DNA of 6,020 nucleotides from an uncultured Chloroflexota bacterium (GTDB lineage Bacteria; Chloroflexota; Limnocylindria; Limnocylindrales; CSP1-4). A program made the position numbers and the translations under genes. Position 1 is the stretch's first letter, and each line of letters opens with the position of its first letter. Of this stretch, positions 1 to 5,858 are shown in pieces. The notes beneath the pieces were generated by a model that was not told where the DNA came from, did no database searches, and worked only from the letters and a program-made list of their open reading frames with translations. The stretch lies in assembly GCA_903928275.1 (NCBI GenBank), contig CAIYQJ010000467.1, positions 1 to 6,020 of the forward strand, given 5' to 3'.

Positions 1-49
1 CCCGGAGCGCAAGCATGGACGCACCGCCGCCGGCGTGTCGCGCCGACCG

Positions 50-78
50 TTGACCCGGCGCGTATCCGTCGTTAACAC
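50..78 (+). promoter_or_regulatory. Candidate sigma-70-type promoter for the ABC operon
   Basis: TTGACC at 50-55 matches the -35 consensus in five of six positions. A 17-nt spacer follows, then TAACAC at 73-78, a weak -10 element (three of six matches). The -10 lies in the only AT-rich patch upstream of the operon. Transcription would start near 85, leaving about 340 nt of untranslated leader before the ATG at 429. The spacing is ideal but the -10 is poor, so this is a candidate only. Confidence 0.35.
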
Positions 79-212
79 TTCACATGCACGTTGTGGACCG
101 ACGTACGCCGCGGATTCGGCCCGGCGGGCACGACGGAGCCGGATGGGGGAGACTCTCCGGTGATGGCGCGGTCCGCCGATCGAGGAGGAGGCAAGAGCCA
201 CGCGTCCGATGG

Positions 213-259
213 CGGGTGCTCCGAGCCGGGGCCGTGGAGGCCCCGCCCGGTGACACCCG
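213..259 (+). promoter_or_regulatory. Potential stem-loop in the operon leader
   Basis: The outer stem pairs CGGGTG (213-218) with CACCCG (254-259). The inner stem pairs CGGGGCC (227-233) with GGCCCCG (239-245) around the loop GTGGA. A short CCG/CGG pairing (221-223 with 248-250) can stack between them. Nested helices on one axis are more than a single chance hairpin, but in DNA this GC-rich some pairing is expected. It may be a transcription or translation control element of the transporter operon, or a 5' stabiliser. It matches no RNA family I recognise. Confidence 0.3.
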
Positions 260-417
260 TCCCCCCGTCACACACATCGCGGCGATCGGCGGTTCACCGC
301 CCGTCGGAGGGAACGGCATCGGCGGTCGCCGTCTCGTGGCGGCCCACTCGTCCCGCGGGAGCCAACTCGCGGTGATCATCGAGCGGCCCGACCGTCGGGT
401 CGCTTCCCGGAATCCCT

Positions 418-424
418 GGAGGAG
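418..424 (+). promoter_or_regulatory. Ribosome binding site of the binding-protein gene
   Basis: GGAGGAG lies four nucleotides before the ATG at 429. It is the strongest Shine-Dalgarno sequence in the window and fixes the start inside a much longer open frame that begins near 84. A strong site on the first gene, against weak ones on the permeases, fits the need for more binding protein than channel. Confidence 0.85.
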
Positions 425-428
425 AAGA

Positions 429-1580
429 ATGCGTACTCGGAGCTCCCTGTCCCGCATCGCGACATTCGTCGCGATCGCCACCCTCGCGGTGGCCGCCTGT
501 TCATCGAGCGCCACTTCGGCCCCGTCTGCCGCCACATCGGCGGCACCGGCCGGATCGGCGGCCGCCGGCACCGACATGACGGCGCTCATCGCCGCCGCCA
601 AGGCCGAGGGCGGACTCACGCTCATCGCGACGCCGGCATCGTGGTGCAACTACGGCGGCATCATCAGCGCGTTCACCGCCAAGTACGGCATCCCGGTCAA
701 CGTCCTCAATCCGGACGGCAGCTCCCAGCAGGAGCTCGACGCGATCACGGCGAACAAGGACAACAAGGGCCCGGCCGCGCCGGACGTCGTGGACGTGGGG
801 CTCGCCTATGGTCCCAAGGGCGTCGCCGAGGGCCTCTACGCTCCCTACAAGGTCGCGACCTGGGCCGACATCCCCGACACGGCCAAGGACCCCAACGGCA
901 TGTGGTACGGCGACTATTACGGCGTCATGTCCTTCGAAGTCAACACTGACGTCGTCAAGTCCGTGCCCCAGGACTGGGCCGACCTCCTGAACGCCGGCAA
1001 GAACCAGGTCTCGCTCGCGGGCGACCCGACGCAGTCGAGCCAGGCGGAATCTGCCGTGTGGGCGGCCGCGCTCGGCAACGGTGGTTCGCTCGACAACGCC
1101 CAGCCGGGGCTCGACTTCTTCAAGAAGCTCAATGACGCCGGGATCTTCGTCCCCGTCATCGGCAAGACGGCCACCGTCGCATCAGGCGAGACCCCGATCC
1201 GTCTCGCGTGGACGTACAACGCGCTCGCGGACAAGGACTCCCTCAAGAACAATCCGAACGTCACCGTCGTCGTCCCGAAGACCGGGCGCCTCGGCGGCAT
1301 GTACGTCCAGGCGATCAGCGCCTACGCGCCCCATCCGAACGCCGCGAAGCTCTGGATGGAGTACCTGTACTCCGACGAGGGCCAGCTCGGGTGGATGAGC
1401 GGCTACTGCAACCCGATCCGCTACGACGCGATGGTCAAGGCCAACGCGATCCCGGCCGCCATCGCGGCGAAGATGCCGGACACGTCCGGTGCCGTGCTCC
1501 CGACGCTCGACCAGATCACCGCGGCGGTCAGCACCATCACGAAGGGCTGGCCGACGACGGTCGGCGCCACGGTCAAGTAG
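429..1580 (+). CDS. ABC transporter substrate-binding lipoprotein
   Basis: This 383-residue extracellular solute-binding protein captures the substrate of the importer encoded just downstream. Residues 1-23 form a bacterial lipoprotein signal: basic start (MRTR), hydrophobic core, then the lipobox V-A-A-C with the acylated cysteine at 24. An Ala/Ser-rich flexible linker runs to about residue 48. The mature domain follows (about 49-383), with the opening 'ALIAAAKAEGGLTLIA' typical of the AfuA/PotD-like binding proteins (COG1840-type). The C-terminal part carries the family-like stretch 'SAYAPHPNAAKLWMEYLYS' (297-315). Two cysteines remain in the mature domain, C73 and C327, and could form a disulfide. 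A strong ribosome site lies four nucleotides upstream of the ATG. Known relatives bind ferric iron, thiamine, polyamines or 2-aminoethylphosphonate; I cannot see the paired tyrosine motif of ferric-binding proteins near the C-terminus, so the ligand stays open. Confidence 0.93.
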   Translation: MRTRSSLSRIATFVAIATLAVAACSSSATSAPSAATSAAPAGSAAAGTDMTALIAAAKAEGGLTLIATPASWCNYGGIISAFTAKYGIPVNVLNPDGSSQQELDAITANKDNKGPAAPDVVDVGLAYGPKGVAEGLYAPYKVATWADIPDTAKDPNGMWYGDYYGVMSFEVNTDVVKSVPQDWADLLNAGKNQVSLAGDPTQSSQAESAVWAAALGNGGSLDNAQPGLDFFKKLNDAGIFVPVIGKTATVASGETPIRLAWTYNALADKDSLKNNPNVTVVVPKTGRLGGMYVQAISAYAPHPNAAKLWMEYLYSDEGQLGWMSGYCNPIRYDAMVKANAIPAAIAAKMPDTSGAVLPTLDQITAAVSTITKGWPTTVGATVK

Positions 1581-1583
1581 TTC

Positions 1584-1600
1584 GATCCCGCGGGGGGATC
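1584..1600 (+). promoter_or_regulatory. Intercistronic hairpin between binding protein and permease 1
   Basis: GATCCC (1584-1589) pairs perfectly with GGGATC (1595-1600) around a five-nucleotide loop, starting three bases after the binding-protein stop codon. It also buries the only G-rich, Shine-Dalgarno-like sequence before the GTG of permease 1. In other binding-protein-dependent systems (for example malE-malF), a hairpin at this place protects the upstream message and lowers permease expression. That role here is an inference from position. Confidence 0.4.
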
Positions 1601-1613
1601 CCACCCTCGACCC

Positions 1614-2519
1614 GTGACTGACAGCGTCAGCACACTCGACGCCCGATCCGCGCCGCCGGCGCGGGTCGGGCGTCCACGCTTCCGCTGGACGTTCCTCGGC
1701 GTCGTCCCGTTCTTCGCGTTCGCGACGCTCTTCCTCGTCATCCCGACGTCCTACCTGTTCATCGGGAGCTTCAAGGACTCGACGGGGGCGTGGACGGTCC
1801 AGAACTACGTGAACCTGTCGGGGCCGGTCACGTCGAACGCCTACCTGACGAGCATCGAGATCAGCCTCGTCACCGCCGTGCTCGGCGGGATCCTCGGGTT
1901 CCTGCTGTCCTACGCCGTCATCGCCGGCGGCCTCCCGGTGCGGATCCGGACCGGGATCTTCACGTTCTCCGGCGTCGCATCGAACTTCGCGGGTGTCCCG
2001 CTCGCCCTCGCCTTCATCTTCACGATCGGCCGGACCGGGTTCATCACGGTCTTCCTGACGAACGTCCTCGGCTGGGACATCTACGGCTCGGGCTTCACGA
2101 TCTACTCGAAGCTCGGCCTGGAGATCGTCTACCTCTACTTCCAGCTGCCGCTCATGGTGCTCATCATCGCGCCGGCGATCGACGGCCTGAGGAAGGAGTG
2201 GCGCGAGGCGTCCGAGAACGCCGGAGCGAGCACGTGGCAGTACTGGCGACACATCGCCCTGCCGATCCTCATGCCATCGCTCCTGGGCGCCACGATCCTG
2301 CTATTCGGCAACGCGTTCGGGGCCCAGGCCACGGCGTTCGCGCTCACCGGCGGGTTCATCAACCTCGTGACGATCCTCATCGGCGGCCAGCTCTCGGGCG
2401 ACGTCCTCGGCGACCAGAACCTCGGCTACGCGCTCGCGATGGGCATGGTCGCGATCATGGGCGTGACGATCCTCGCCTACTCGTGGCTCGCGCGGCGCGC
2501 CGAGCGGTGGCAGCGATGA
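1614..2519 (+). CDS. ABC transporter permease subunit 1
   Basis: This 301-residue integral membrane protein is one half of the importer channel. It has the type I importer (MetI-like) fold, with about six hydrophobic segments: roughly 27-50, 80-105, 115-138, 166-187, 220-240 and 272-292. The cytoplasmic coupling loop that docks on the ATPase is clear at 198-217, where 'EASENAGASTWQYWRHIALP' fits the EAA...G...LP signature. The N-terminus (1-24) is hydrophilic with several arginines and should be cytosolic. The GTG at 1614 is the only reasonable start before the first membrane segment, 33 nt after the binding-protein stop, but it lacks a good ribosome site at normal spacing. The end overlaps the start of permease 2 by four nucleotides (ATGA). 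The substrate cannot be read from the sequence. Confidence 0.92.
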   Translation: MTDSVSTLDARSAPPARVGRPRFRWTFLGVVPFFAFATLFLVIPTSYLFIGSFKDSTGAWTVQNYVNLSGPVTSNAYLTSIEISLVTAVLGGILGFLLSYAVIAGGLPVRIRTGIFTFSGVASNFAGVPLALAFIFTIGRTGFITVFLTNVLGWDIYGSGFTIYSKLGLEIVYLYFQLPLMVLIIAPAIDGLRKEWREASENAGASTWQYWRHIALPILMPSLLGATILLFGNAFGAQATAFALTGGFINLVTILIGGQLSGDVLGDQNLGYALAMGMVAIMGVTILAYSWLARRAERWQR

Positions 2520-3379
2520 CGACTTCGGCGAACGTGCTCCATGGCGACCGCGACCTTCAGGCCGACGTGCCCGACCGCCGGCCGCGGCGCCGTGGCCAGC
2601 GCAAGACGGTGGCGTCGTGGATCTTCCTCATCCTCTGCGTGGCCTACTTCGCCCTGCCGCTGGTCGGCACCCTCATCTTCTCGCTGCGGGCCAAGCCGAT
2701 GCTCTCGGCGTGGACGGACATGATCAACGATCCCCAGGTGTGGTCGACCCTCGCCTACTCGTTCGTCATCGGCATCTTCACGATCGTCATCAGCCTCCTG
2801 CTGCTCGTCCCGACCGCCTTCTGGGTCCGGCTCCGTCTCCCGCGACTCCGGCCGGTCGTCGAGTTCGTGACGCTGCTCCCGTTCGTCATCCCGCCGATCG
2901 TCCTCGTGTTCGGCCTCATCTCGACGTTCAGCCGGCCGCCGCTGCCTCTCACGGGCACGAGCCTCGGGAGCGACGTGCTGCTCGTCTGCGCCTACGTGGT
3001 CCTCTCGTTCCCGTACATGTACCGCGCGGTGGACTCGGGGCTCCGCACGATCGACATCCGGACGCTGACCGAGGCGTCGCAGAGCCTCGGCGCCGGCTGG
3101 TTCACCATCCTGTTCAGGGTGATCCTGCCGAACCTCCGCGTCGCGATCCTCAGCGGCGCGTTCCTCACCCTCGCGATCGTCGTCGGCGAGTTCACCATCG
3201 CGAACTTCCTCGCGCGCCCGATGTTCGCGACGTACCTGCAGCAGATCTCCGGCAACCTCGCATACCAGCCCGCGGCCGTGGCCCTCATGAGCTTCGCCAT
3301 CACGTGGGCCGCCATGGGCGTCATCGCGCTCATCGGGCGGGGGAGCCAGACCGAGATCGAAGTGACTGGAGCCCACTGA
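2516..3379 (+). CDS. ABC transporter permease subunit 2
   Basis: This 287-residue membrane protein is the second channel half, partner of the permease just upstream. Residues 1-30 are a cytosolic tail with a strongly basic run (RRPRRRGQRK, 21-30), consistent with the positive-inside rule. Hydrophobic segments follow near 33-56, 80-104, 114-137, 152-168, 205-226 and 253-273. The ATPase-docking EAA loop is at 186-205: 'EASQSLGAGWFTILFRVILP', with the conserved E, A, G and LP positions. The ATG sits inside ATGA, so its start overlaps the stop of permease 1, which suggests translational coupling and a fixed one-to-one ratio; the preceding ribosome site is weak. PotC/PotI-like permeases are the nearest named relatives, but this does not prove polyamine transport. 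Confidence 0.92.
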   Translation: MTTSANVLHGDRDLQADVPDRRPRRRGQRKTVASWIFLILCVAYFALPLVGTLIFSLRAKPMLSAWTDMINDPQVWSTLAYSFVIGIFTIVISLLLLVPTAFWVRLRLPRLRPVVEFVTLLPFVIPPIVLVFGLISTFSRPPLPLTGTSLGSDVLLVCAYVVLSFPYMYRAVDSGLRTIDIRTLTEASQSLGAGWFTILFRVILPNLRVAILSGAFLTLAIVVGEFTIANFLARPMFATYLQQISGNLAYQPAAVALMSFAITWAAMGVIALIGRGSQTEIEVTGAH

Positions 3380-3408
3380 GCCGTGACCACGCCGGAGATG
3401 ACCGCCGC

Positions 3409-4515
3409 ATGAGCTACCTGACGTTGACGGGCATCAAGAAGCGGTTCCCGGGCGGCACCGTCGCGGTCCAGGACTTCAACCTCTCGATGGAGCAGGGCGA
3501 GTTCGTCTCGTTCCTGGGGCCGTCGGGCTGTGGCAAGACGACCACCCTCCGGATGATCGCCGGCTTCGAACAGCCGACCGCCGGCACGGTCGTCCTCGAC
3601 GGCGCCGACATCACGGACAAGCCGCCGAACCGCCGGAACGTGGGGATGGTCTTCCAGTCGTACGCGCTCTTCCCGAACATGACCGTCGCCGCGAACATCG
3701 GCTTCGGGCTGAAGGTCCGCAGGCGTGACAAGGCCTTCATCGCGGCACGGACGACCGAGCTCCTCGACCTCATCGGCCTCCCCGACAAGGCCGACCGGTA
3801 CCCATGGCAGATGTCCGGCGGCCAGCAGCAGCGCGTGGCGCTCGCCCGCGCGCTCGCCTTCGAGCCCCAGGTGCTCCTCCTCGACGAGCCGCTCTCGGCC
3901 CTCGACGCCAAGATCCGCATCAGCCTGCGGGCGGAGATCCGCGCCATCCAGCGGAAGCTGGGCATCACCACGGTGTACGTCACGCACGACCAGGAGGAGG
4001 CGCTCTCGCTCTCGGACCGCATCGTCGTGATGAGCGAGGGCTGGATCGAGCAGATCGGGACACCGTTCGACATCTACAACTTCCCGAAGACGCCGTTCGT
4101 CGCCCGCTTCGTCGGCACGCTCAACGTCCTCAACGCGCGCGTCGTGGACGCGACCGCCGGCCGACTGGACGTGGGCGGCCAGGAGATCCGCGCCACCGGC
4201 GCCGTGGACGCCCCGACGGGCTCCTCCGTCAGCGTGGCGCTCCGGCCCGAGATCCTCGCGATGGGCGACGGCGGGCCCGACGACCTCCGCCTGCGCGGCA
4301 CGATCGAGGAGGTCACCTTCCTCGGCGCCGTGGTGCGGATCCGGGTGAAGCTGCCGGGCGACGCGGGGGTCGCGTCGGTGGACACGTTCAACAACCCGCA
4401 CCTCGCGGTGCCCGCCCGCGACTCGGCGGTCACCTTCTCGTTCCCCGCGGAGGCCTGCCTCGTCCTGGACGTGGCCGGTCGCGACGCGGTGGCGGCGGCG
4501 GCAACCGCGATCTGA
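3409..4515 (+). CDS. ABC transporter ATP-binding protein, PotA-type
   Basis: This 368-residue ATPase powers the importer on the cytosolic face. The nucleotide-binding domain is complete: Walker A GPSGCGKTT (37-45), Q-loop glutamine in VFQSY (Q83), ABC signature MSGGQQQR (135-142), Walker B VLLLDEP (155-161), D-loop SALD (163-166) and switch histidine in VTHDQEEA (H193). A C-terminal domain of about 235-355, with the VALRPE motif at 277-281, is the TOBE domain of the PotA/FbpC/MalK group, used for regulation and homodimer contacts. Length fits PotA-like proteins. The ATG at 3409 gives the standard family N-terminus; GGAG at 3394-3397 is a usable but distant ribosome site (11 nt). The last 10-12 residues are Ala-rich and encoded by the first copy of a 36-bp repeat that continues after the stop, so the very C-terminus may be variable between strains. 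Confidence 0.95.
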   Translation: MSYLTLTGIKKRFPGGTVAVQDFNLSMEQGEFVSFLGPSGCGKTTTLRMIAGFEQPTAGTVVLDGADITDKPPNRRNVGMVFQSYALFPNMTVAANIGFGLKVRRRDKAFIAARTTELLDLIGLPDKADRYPWQMSGGQQQRVALARALAFEPQVLLLDEPLSALDAKIRISLRAEIRAIQRKLGITTVYVTHDQEEALSLSDRIVVMSEGWIEQIGTPFDIYNFPKTPFVARFVGTLNVLNARVVDATAGRLDVGGQEIRATGAVDAPTGSSVSVALRPEILAMGDGGPDDLRLRGTIEEVTFLGAVVRIRVKLPGDAGVASVDTFNNPHLAVPARDSAVTFSFPAEACLVLDVAGRDAVAAAATAI

Positions 4516-4588
4516 CGCGACGCGGTGGCCGCGGCGGCCACCGCGACAGGACGCAGCGCGGTGGCCGCGGCGGGCCGATCGGGCGGTC
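4481..4588. repeat. Three imperfect 36-bp direct repeats across the ATPase stop codon
   Basis: Units start at 4481, 4517 and 4553. Units 1 and 2 agree at about 31 of 36 positions; unit 3 keeps the first 20 positions nearly intact and then diverges. Unit 1 is coding and contains the TGA stop (4513-4515) in its last bases; unit 2 lies just after it and lacks that stop in the same frame because its tail differs (CAGGAC against TCTGAC). Since 36 is a multiple of three, the repeat keeps the reading frame. It looks like local duplication of the gene's 3' end. Confidence 0.7.
4521..4545 (+). terminator. GC-rich hairpin after the ABC operon
   Basis: A perfect 10-bp inverted repeat, CGCGGTGGCC (4521-4530) and GGCCACCGCG (4536-4545), with a five-base loop, begins five nucleotides after the ATPase stop. 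It has no U-run, so it is not a textbook intrinsic terminator, but it would stabilise the 3' end or help termination in a GC-rich genome. It lies inside unit 2 of the 36-bp repeat. Confidence 0.4.
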
Positions 4589-4666
4589 GCGCTACGCCAC
4601 CGCGGTGGATTCGGTCACCTCGCACCACGGCCCGCGCTGGACCCAGACCCACCACGATCTGACGCG

Positions 4667-4698
4667 ACGAGGCCCGGGTCTCGCGACCCGGGCCTCGT
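4667..4698. terminator. Long bidirectional hairpin between convergent genes
   Basis: A perfect 14-bp inverted repeat (4667-4680 and 4685-4698) surrounds the tetraloop TCGC. It lies between the convergent ATPase gene (plus) and rpsT (minus), where a shared two-way terminator is expected. Neither side has a T-run, as is common in high-GC bacteria. It is the strongest hairpin in the window, so I favour it as the main transcription end for both units. Confidence 0.65.
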
Positions 4699-4707
4699 GG
4701 TGCGACG

Positions 4708-4727
4708 GTGCCGCCCGGGGGCGGCAC
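4708..4727 (-). terminator. Second hairpin just after rpsT
   Basis: A perfect 8-bp stem, GTGCCGCC (4708-4715) with GGCGGCAC (4720-4727) and a four-base loop, lies four bases beyond the rpsT stop codon. Together with the 14-bp hairpin ten bases further on it forms a double hairpin downstream of rpsT. No T-run follows. Confidence 0.45.
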
Positions 4728-4731
4728 GGGA

Positions 4732-5442
4732 TCAGGACGCCGGCTCGGCGGGCTTCTTCGGCTTGGCGGGCGCCTTGGCCGTGCGGGTGGCGGGCGCCTT
4801 CACGGCGGCCGGCTTGGCGGCGGCCTTCGCGGCCGGCGTCTTGGCGGCGGTCGTCTTGGCGGCGGTCGTCTTGCCGGCGGTCGTCTTGCCGGCCGCCCTG
4901 GTCGTTGTCTTGCCGGCGGCCTTCTTCGGGGCGGCGGCCTTGGCTGCCGTCGCCGACGCGGCCGCGGTGGTGGCCGTCTGCGCGGTCTCGGTGCGACCGG
5001 CCTTGGTCAGCGCGGCGCGTGCCTTGCCGGCCGCGGTCTGCGGCGCCTTGGCCTTGGCGGCCTTCGACGCGGCGACGCGAGCCTTGGCGGCCTTCGTCGC
5101 GGCGGCCTTGCCGGTGGCCTTCTGGAGCTTGCCGGTCTGCACGTGGACGCCGCCGAGGGCCGCGTTCACCTTGCGGGTGAGGCGCGACTTGCGACGGGCG
5201 GCCGCGTTCGGATGGATGGCGCCGGACTTGGCGGCTCGGTCGAGGGCACTGATCGCCTCGTTGAGCTGCTCGACCGGGTCACCTTCGACGTGCCCGGTCG
5301 CCACGGCGAGGGCCTTGGTGACGAGCGTCTTGGCGGCGCTCCTGCGGGGCTGATTGATGGCCCGGCGGCGCTCGGCGGTACGGACGCGCTTCTGCGCGGA
5401 CGGCGTTCGCGTGCCGGTCCAGCCTCTGGGAGAATGGGCCAC
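4732..5442 (-). CDS. rpsT: 30S ribosomal protein S20 with long basic C-terminal tail
   Basis: S20 is a primary binder of 16S rRNA in the small subunit. The core covers about residues 12-97 of 236: an N-terminal 'SAQKRVRTAERRRAIN' (15-30), a middle helix with 'KTLVTKAL' (38-45), and the hallmark 'GAIHPNAAARRKSRLTRKVN' (74-93). Usual S20 proteins end near residue 86-90; here about 139 more residues follow, almost only Ala, Lys, Thr, Pro and Arg, with repeats such as KTTAAKTTAAKT, resembling histone H1-like tails. I chose the GTG at 5442 because GAGGAA lies eight nucleotides before it and the S20-like N-terminus starts shortly after; another in-frame GTG at 5499 lacks such support. The gene has no close partner on its strand, is convergent with the ABC operon, and ends just before a pair of hairpins. 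S20 identity is firm; the role of the tail, possibly nucleic-acid binding, is inference. Confidence 0.93.
   Translation of the reverse strand: MAHSPRGWTGTRTPSAQKRVRTAERRRAINQPRRSAAKTLVTKALAVATGHVEGDPVEQLNEAISALDRAAKSGAIHPNAAARRKSRLTRKVNAALGGVHVQTGKLQKATGKAAATKAAKARVAASKAAKAKAPQTAAGKARAALTKAGRTETAQTATTAAASATAAKAAAPKKAAGKTTTRAAGKTTAGKTTAAKTTAAKTPAAKAAAKPAAVKAPATRTAKAPAKPKKPAEPAS
4835..4894 (-). repeat. Four 15-bp repeats in the S20 tail
   Basis: Units begin at 4835, 4850, 4865 and 4880; the inner ones differ at only one or two positions. Each encodes a five-residue block of the type T-T-A-A-K or T-T-A-G-K, giving residues about 183-203 of S20. The in-frame 15-bp period suggests that the tail grew by slippage or unequal exchange, and its length may differ between relatives. 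Confidence 0.75.
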
Positions 5443-5450
5443 GGTCTGCG

Positions 5451-5456
5451 TTCCTC
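5451..5456 (-). promoter_or_regulatory. Ribosome binding site that sets the rpsT start
   Basis: Read on the minus strand this is GAGGAA, eight nucleotides before the GTG whose first base is 5442. It supports that codon over the upstream in-frame GTG at 5499. Confidence 0.7.
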
Positions 5457-5555
5457 GTAGGCGGGTCTGGTCGGTCCGAGCCCGCGGGTGGGCGAGCACG
5501 GTCGAGTGTTCGGCTCAGCGCGCGCGGGAGAGGACGCCGCGTGGCGCGAACGGGA

Positions 5556-5564
5556 AGTGTACCA
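5556..5564 (-). promoter_or_regulatory. Candidate extended -10 promoter of rpsT
   Basis: On the minus strand this reads TGG followed by TACACT, an extended -10 (TGN) plus a hexamer with four of six matches to TATAAT. No good -35 is seen at 17 nt. Transcription would start near 5549 and give a leader of about 107 nt before the GTG. It lies in the least GC-rich patch upstream of rpsT. Confidence 0.4.
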
Positions 5565-5607
5565 GAGCCTGACGCGGGGGCGCCACGGGTGGACGTGCCG
5601 GTGTGAA

Positions 5608-5637
5608 CGGCCCCCCGGCGCGACCGGCCCCCCGGCG
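5608..5637. repeat. Two 13-nt direct repeats in a C-rich patch
   Basis: CGGCCCCCCGGCG occurs at 5608-5620 and 5625-5637, 17 bases apart. The second copy can also fold with the bases after it (CCCCGG 5630-5635 with CCGGGG 5639-5644). It lies upstream of the rpsT promoter candidate. No function is evident. Confidence 0.55.
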
Positions 5638-5709
5638 GCCGGGGCGTGGCGATCCCGTCGTCAGAGTCCGGCGGAGCCGCTCGCTCGGTGCTTCTCGTGT
5701 CACGTAGTG

Positions 5710-5727
5710 CCCGGGACGCTGGTATCC
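5710..5727 (-). repeat. Inverted, lone relative of the 50-bp repeat core
   Basis: Read on the minus strand, these 18 bases match a 17-base core of the tandem repeat (for example 5864-5880) except for one extra base at 5716. The two copies face each other across about 136 bases, so they could pair as a long-range stem or be the remains of an inverted duplication. Confidence 0.6.
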
Positions 5728-5858
5728 ACGCGGATGCCACGTTGTGCAGCCTCGGTCGCCCTCCGGACCAGGCACGAAAGGTCGCATGGCGCCCAGACAT
5801 CGTCCGGGACGCTGGCCGGGGCGCTCGCACGGTTGATGAGTCCCCGCGCGCGCCCGCC

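Larger units (their letters stand above)
1..428. other. Upstream non-coding region and leader of the ABC operon
   Basis: No convincing gene is seen in this stretch. Frames stay open for long distances because the DNA is GC-rich, and one plus frame is even continuous with the binding-protein gene from about position 84. The translated peptides there are Arg/Gly/Pro-rich and low in hydrophobic residues, which is typical of a non-coding shadow. A ribosome site and lipoprotein signal peptide place the true start of the next gene at 429. The only AT-rich patch lies near 62-85 and overlaps a promoter-like sequence. The rest could be a transcribed leader of roughly 340 nt. I looked for well-known riboswitch cores and recognised none, but I could not run a covariance search. 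The first 50 bases could hold the end of an upstream gene; no frame gives recognisable protein. Confidence 0.6.
5443..5858. other. Intergenic region upstream of rpsT
   Basis: No gene is supported here. On the minus strand the part nearest rpsT should be its leader and promoter. Bases 5579-5645 are a C/G-rich patch with a 13-nt direct repeat. Further out, 5700-5858 contains short repeats: a 12-mer CCGGGACGCTGG at 5711-5722 and again at 5804-5815, and an inverted relative of the 50-bp tandem repeat. A 62-codon minus-strand open frame (5888-5700) starts with TTG inside the tandem repeat, has no ribosome site and no recognisable domain, so I do not call it. Confidence 0.6.

Noticed and set aside
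84..428. In-frame N-terminal extension of the binding protein (115 extra residues)
   Set aside because: The strong ribosome site at 418-424 and the lipoprotein signal peptide starting at 429 fix the start; an extension would bury the signal peptide, and the extra residues are Arg/Gly-rich shadow sequence.
1182..2252. Long minus-strand open frame across the binding-protein and permease genes
   Set aside because: Its product is almost entirely Arg/Asp/Glu/Gly, the usual antisense artefact of GC-rich genes, and it overlaps two well-supported genes.
2992..4401. 469-codon minus-strand open frame opposite permease 2 and the ATPase
   Set aside because: It lacks any recognisable domain and is the complement of a gene with all ABC ATPase motifs.
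4697..5460. Plus-strand Ala/Gly-rich open frames opposite rpsT
   Set aside because: They are antisense shadows of the low-complexity Ala/Lys tail; the minus-strand frame has the S20 signature and a ribosome site.
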